Shown: one piece after another, positions 61,179 through 64,000 of the stretch
Position numbering within the stretch: the first letter of the stretch is position 1
How the letters are laid out: each line of letters begins with the position of its first letter
From: Haliclystus octoradiatus
Lineage: Eukaryota; Cnidaria; Staurozoa; Stauromedusae; Haliclystidae
Direction of reading: 5' to 3'
Assembly (NCBI GenBank): GCA_916610825.1
Contig: OU744450.1
Coordinates: 2,378,078 to 2,442,077 of the forward strand
Length of the DNA: 64,000 bases
Program-made: the position numbers and the translations under genes
The notes under the pieces: model-generated
What the model saw: the letters and a program-made list of their open reading frames with translations, nothing else
Told to the model about the DNA's origin: nothing
Database searches by the model: none

Positions 61179-61215
61179 CAGACAAGTACATGTTATATAT
61201 ATATATATATATATC
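60962..61215 (+). repeat. Penelope-like 3' terminal repeat and (TA)n tracts
   Basis: GTTTATTTCTGTCTGATGAT through ATTAGATAACATCTAAT matches 24612-24780 almost base for base. It is followed by two (TA)n runs at about 61144-61174 and 61193-61214. Its position directly behind the GIY-YIG fragment suggests it is that element's 3' end. Confidence 0.65.
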
Positions 61216-61334
61216 TATACGAACAGAAAATAGTTCTAGTCACAAATCTGTTACGTCCGCAAATGCAAGATATACACTTTCAACTAATTACATTTATTCT
61301 TTTTGAATCACAGGGATTCTGATAAGATATCATA

Positions 61335-62588
61335 ATGCATTTCAAGTTTATCATTATCGTCATCCTCTCAGCAATTTTCATTTCAATTTGCAAATCCAAG
61401 CATGTAAATAAGAAGAAACATATTCATACAAAGGATACTTCTGAGGATTCACAAAAGCGCATTGTCCCTATTGCTGCTCCAGTATCAATCATCCCAAAAA
61501 TTTTAGGGTTAGGAAATTTGGCAACAGGATGGACAAATCGTGGATTTGCCGCATCAGGTTCCGCCGCAGCCAAAGTGCGCTTTGAAAAAACTGAGATAAT
61601 ATTGAATGATCTAGAAAGTAGTATTGGATCAAGCTTCGATTGGACAAATCAATTAGTGCAGTATGCAGCTGCATTTCACAGGTGTAAAACGTTTGGAGAA
61701 GAACTGACAAAGTCACTTACAGAGAAAGATGAAAATGGACCAACGGAAAAAGCAAAAGCAGAAGCTAGAACGATCCTAGATCACGATGATTCTGGTGCAA
61801 AGAACACACTTATCAAGTACAACAGGATGATAATGGGTAAAGGGATAGATGGAAAATCAATATTGGATGTATATCCCCAAGTAATTGATAAAAATGATGT
61901 AAATTATGTAATGAAGGTCACGGAGTTCTTTGCATACGTTCTCATCAACCAGCATACATGCTACCAGGCATGGATTAAAGCCAATGAAATAATTCCGGAT
62001 ATAGACTACAATGTCGAAGAGAAATACAAAAATATCACAGCCATCCAAAAGCCGTTTATCGATTCTATTCTTGCAAAAATCAAGCCATACCATTGGGGTA
62101 GAACAAATGACCCATGGGCAGACAACACGACAAATATTGTAAAAGTTGATTCTAACGCCGTTTGCCAGGATGACGAAGATGGTCATTTCTATGGTGGCTA
62201 TGTTGGAAAGCGTCATTTTAAATTTACAACAGCAATCTGCCATGCAGCCTACGGTGTTTATGCCAGTTGGAAACAGTTGTTTGGGGCCGACGGAGTAACT
62301 AGGAGTGAAAACTTCAAGGTTCTCTATCGTGTATGTGGTGATACAAAAGTTAATCATACCAGCAGTGCATCGGGTCCACTCATCAAAACAGATGATGGTA
62401 AAACAATTTGTACAAGCCACAATAACTGGTATGTTGGTTCAGTCGAATCAGGAGAATGCCTTGTAGCACAACATAGAGGACAGGATAAATCTGACGGTGT
62501 TCTGAAACCGATTGTTGATTATTTGTCCCTATCATGCCCAATTGAAGACATGTTTAACGAAAAGTACAAACAACATATAATAGAGTAG
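61335..62588 (+). CDS. Secreted protein of unknown family, 417 residues, single coding exon
   Basis: I do not recognise this family. The ORF opens with a clear signal peptide (MHFKFIIIVILSAIFISICKS), then a Lys/His-rich stretch, a small-residue segment (GFAASGSAAAKVRFEK), and an acidic, probably helical region with two Cys (RCKTFG, HTCYQAW) to about residue 220. The C-terminal half is richer in Cys (VCQDDEDGHFYGGYVG, AICHAAYG, YRVCGD, TICTSHNNW, GECLVAQ, LSCPIEDM) and contains NTTN and NHTS glycosylation sites, suggesting a disulphide-bonded extracellular domain. There are no introns across 1.25 kb, unlike the other host genes. The ATG at 61335 follows an acceptor-like TTTTTGAATCACAG, so a 5' UTR exon may lie upstream. 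Function is unknown. Confidence 0.75.
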   Translation: MHFKFIIIVILSAIFISICKSKHVNKKKHIHTKDTSEDSQKRIVPIAAPVSIIPKILGLGNLATGWTNRGFAASGSAAAKVRFEKTEIILNDLESSIGSSFDWTNQLVQYAAAFHRCKTFGEELTKSLTEKDENGPTEKAKAEARTILDHDDSGAKNTLIKYNRMIMGKGIDGKSILDVYPQVIDKNDVNYVMKVTEFFAYVLINQHTCYQAWIKANEIIPDIDYNVEEKYKNITAIQKPFIDSILAKIKPYHWGRTNDPWADNTTNIVKVDSNAVCQDDEDGHFYGGYVGKRHFKFTTAICHAAYGVYASWKQLFGADGVTRSENFKVLYRVCGDTKVNHTSSASGPLIKTDDGKTICTSHNNWYVGSVESGECLVAQHRGQDKSDGVLKPIVDYLSLSCPIEDMFNEKYKQHIIE

Positions 62589-62624
62589 ACAATTTGTGAT
62601 GCACACTTTTCACATTATAGTCGA

Positions 62625-62630
62625 AATAAA
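62625..62630 (+). terminator. Poly(A) signal of the orphan secreted-protein gene
   Basis: AATAAA 37 bases after the TAG stop at 62586-62588, a close but normal spacing for a short 3' UTR; further ATTAAA-like motifs follow at about 62640. Confidence 0.55.
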
Positions 62631-62872
62631 TTATTTACATTAAATTAGCACACTTCGTTTGATTTATCAAGATAGCGACATTTGCATTGTTGTTTTATTA
62701 GCAGTGAATTGCATTCTGTATTAATAAAGTTCTCATTCTAGCCTCCTCGATGATGTTCTTACTGTGTTGTGCCATCACTTCGTTCAAGTTTTCAATAATA
62801 CACATGTTTTATTATAAAGTCAACAAGAGATTTCGAATTGAAACAAAAGTAAGGCAAGAATCTTTTCCGTAA

Positions 62873-63096
62873 AGCCCCGGCCAAATGAAACCAACATTTT
62901 GCCAACTTTTTCACAGCATCAATGTTGTGAAAATGCTGGCTTCATTTGGCCACCCCAGCCAGCATTTTCACAACATTTTCACAACATTGAACGAAATTTT
63001 GATCAAATGCTGGCAAAATGTTGGCTTCATTTGGCCACCCCAGCCAGCATTTTCACAACATTTGATAAAATGTTGGCCTCATTTGGCAGGGGCTTG
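62873..63096. mobile_element. Foldback element built of GCCAAATGA / CCAACATTTT motifs
   Basis: The left end AAGCCCCGGCCAAATGA and CCAACATTTT is inverted at the right end (AAAATGTTGG, TCATTTGGCAGGGGCTT). Inside, CATTTGGCCACCCCAGCCAG and ATTTTCACAACATTTT repeat about 95 bp apart. It is about 224 bp with no real ORF. The outer CCCCTGCC-like end resembles the CCCCTGCG end of the BRAP-intron foldbacks. Confidence 0.75.
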
Positions 63097-63102
63097 GGAA
63101 AG

Positions 63103-63182
63103 CGTTGTAAATAAATATATAAGAGCCACTCCTCTAGAAATAGAGGAGTGGTACGGGTGCCTTCGGTAGGGCGACACCGTCC
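63103..63182 (+). mobile_element. SINE 3'-end fragment with terminal hairpin
   Basis: AAGAGCCACTCCTCTAGAAA runs into TAGAGGAGTGG, forming a stem of about 10 bp (CCACTCCTCT / AGAGGAGTGG). GGGTGCCTTCGGTAGGGCG and the ACACCGTCCGCATTAC end follow. It defines the SINE tail best; the tRNA head is absent. Confidence 0.65.
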
Positions 63183-63202
63183 GCATTACTTTTTATATTT
63201 AT

Positions 63203-63290
63203 ATAGAGAATATATATATTATTATATATTGTTATATATATTATTATATATTGTTATATATATTATTATATATTGTTATATTATACAACT
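63203..63290. repeat. AT-rich minisatellite
   Basis: Three to four copies of a unit of about 26 bp made of TATATTATTATATATTGT. From 63290 to 63550 lies the inverse of the 30.4-kb CCCGGG repeat (TTACCCCCGGGATGCA at its end). From 63550 to 64000 I see only AT-rich sequence without a gene. Confidence 0.6.
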
Positions 63291-64000
63291 CAGTCTATAC
63301 ATATCGGAGGCAAGACGAGAAATTTTAGGGACGAATGTCAACCCAGAAATTTGCCCTCCAAAAGTTTCTTTTTCTACTAAAGATTGATACCTCAAATATT
63401 TTATTCAGGCCAATTTGTATACCCAGAATATTTTCAAAATTCTGGAATAGATACATCGAAAATGTTTAAAGAACTATGAAAAGGTATCCTCATTAATTGG
63501 CACGTCAATGTATACCATCCATTTCAAGTTACCCCCGGGATGCATTTACCTTCTAGAAATATTTTCCTTCTACAAGAAAACAAAGGATATGATTCATGCA
63601 GCTTACGGTGAATAATTTAATTCATACTGAAACATGTAAATTGTGCGCAAGTACGTTGTTATAGCTAGCACATGGAAATGTTTTATGACACTAATTTTTT
63701 CTTAGGTATACTTATTAGAGTGAACTTGAAAGTTCCTTTGGATGATGCTTAAATAAATGATTTTTTCCAAAACATTCAACGTATTCGTTGCAGAGCAGAG
63801 TTTATTAGCATATAGAGGGGGAGGGTTATATTTATATGGTTTGGGTTTTTTCAATTTGAATTAGTATTGTAGCAGAACGAAATTGCTGTAGCATGAAATA
63901 TCACACTTGTGAAGAAATAATTGATTGAGATAAGTTACGAAATATAAATATAACTTTTTGAATTCATGTATGTCTGTATATTCGTCATAAAAATAGATAG

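Overview
This is an AT-rich, intron-rich invertebrate (metazoan) nuclear window. The grounds are canonical GT-AG introns, a clear animal BRAP orthologue, secreted multidomain proteins (sea-urchin-egg-lectin domains, VWA domains), a nuclear tRNA gene, and LINE, SINE, Penelope-like and foldback elements. I cannot fix the phylum from sequence alone; cnidarian, tunicate, sponge, placozoan and other soft-bodied invertebrates all remain possible.

Layout. (1) 0.35-19.7 kb, + strand: the 3' 16 exons of a BRAP/IMP-type RING E3 ligase gene, with the 5' end outside the window. Its introns are full of a palindromic GTTCATGAAC foldback family, an inverted pair of tRNA-derived SINEs around one exon, and a full-length LINE with two intact ORFs nested in a small TA-flanked foldback element. 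(2) 20.7-32.3 kb, - strand, convergent with BRAP: a large secreted or matrix-type gene of at least seven exons. It encodes a 'FALQNGG'-type Cys-rich domain, a VWA domain, two long low-complexity Ser/Thr/Asn/Glu-rich spacers, a second VWA domain and a basic His-rich tail. (3) 33.58-45.81 kb: four head-to-tail copies of a non-coding unit of about 3.05 kb. The unit ends look Helitron-like (hairpin plus CTAG next to T), and a 0.1 kb mini version sits at 29.67 kb. (4) 48.9-55.7 kb, + strand: a six-exon gene for a secreted protein with two SUEL/rhamnose-binding lectin domains and a Ser/Lys/Glu-rich tail. An antisense tRNA-Leu(UAA) gene lies in its first coding intron. (5) 56-61.2 kb: repeats, a decayed antisense LINE piece and a frameshifted Penelope-like GIY-YIG fragment. 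(6) 61.3-62.6 kb, + strand: an uninterrupted 417-residue ORF for a secreted protein I do not recognise. (7) 62.9-64 kb: a foldback element, a SINE tail and minisatellite.

The host genes show no obvious shared pathway. BRAP is an intracellular Ras/MAPK regulator, while the other three are predicted secreted or extracellular proteins. The strongest candidates for something undescribed are the tandem Helitron-like array with its mini derivative, the BRAP-confined GTTCATGAAC foldback family, the unusual VWA protein with two degenerate MIDAS sites, and the orphan secreted protein.
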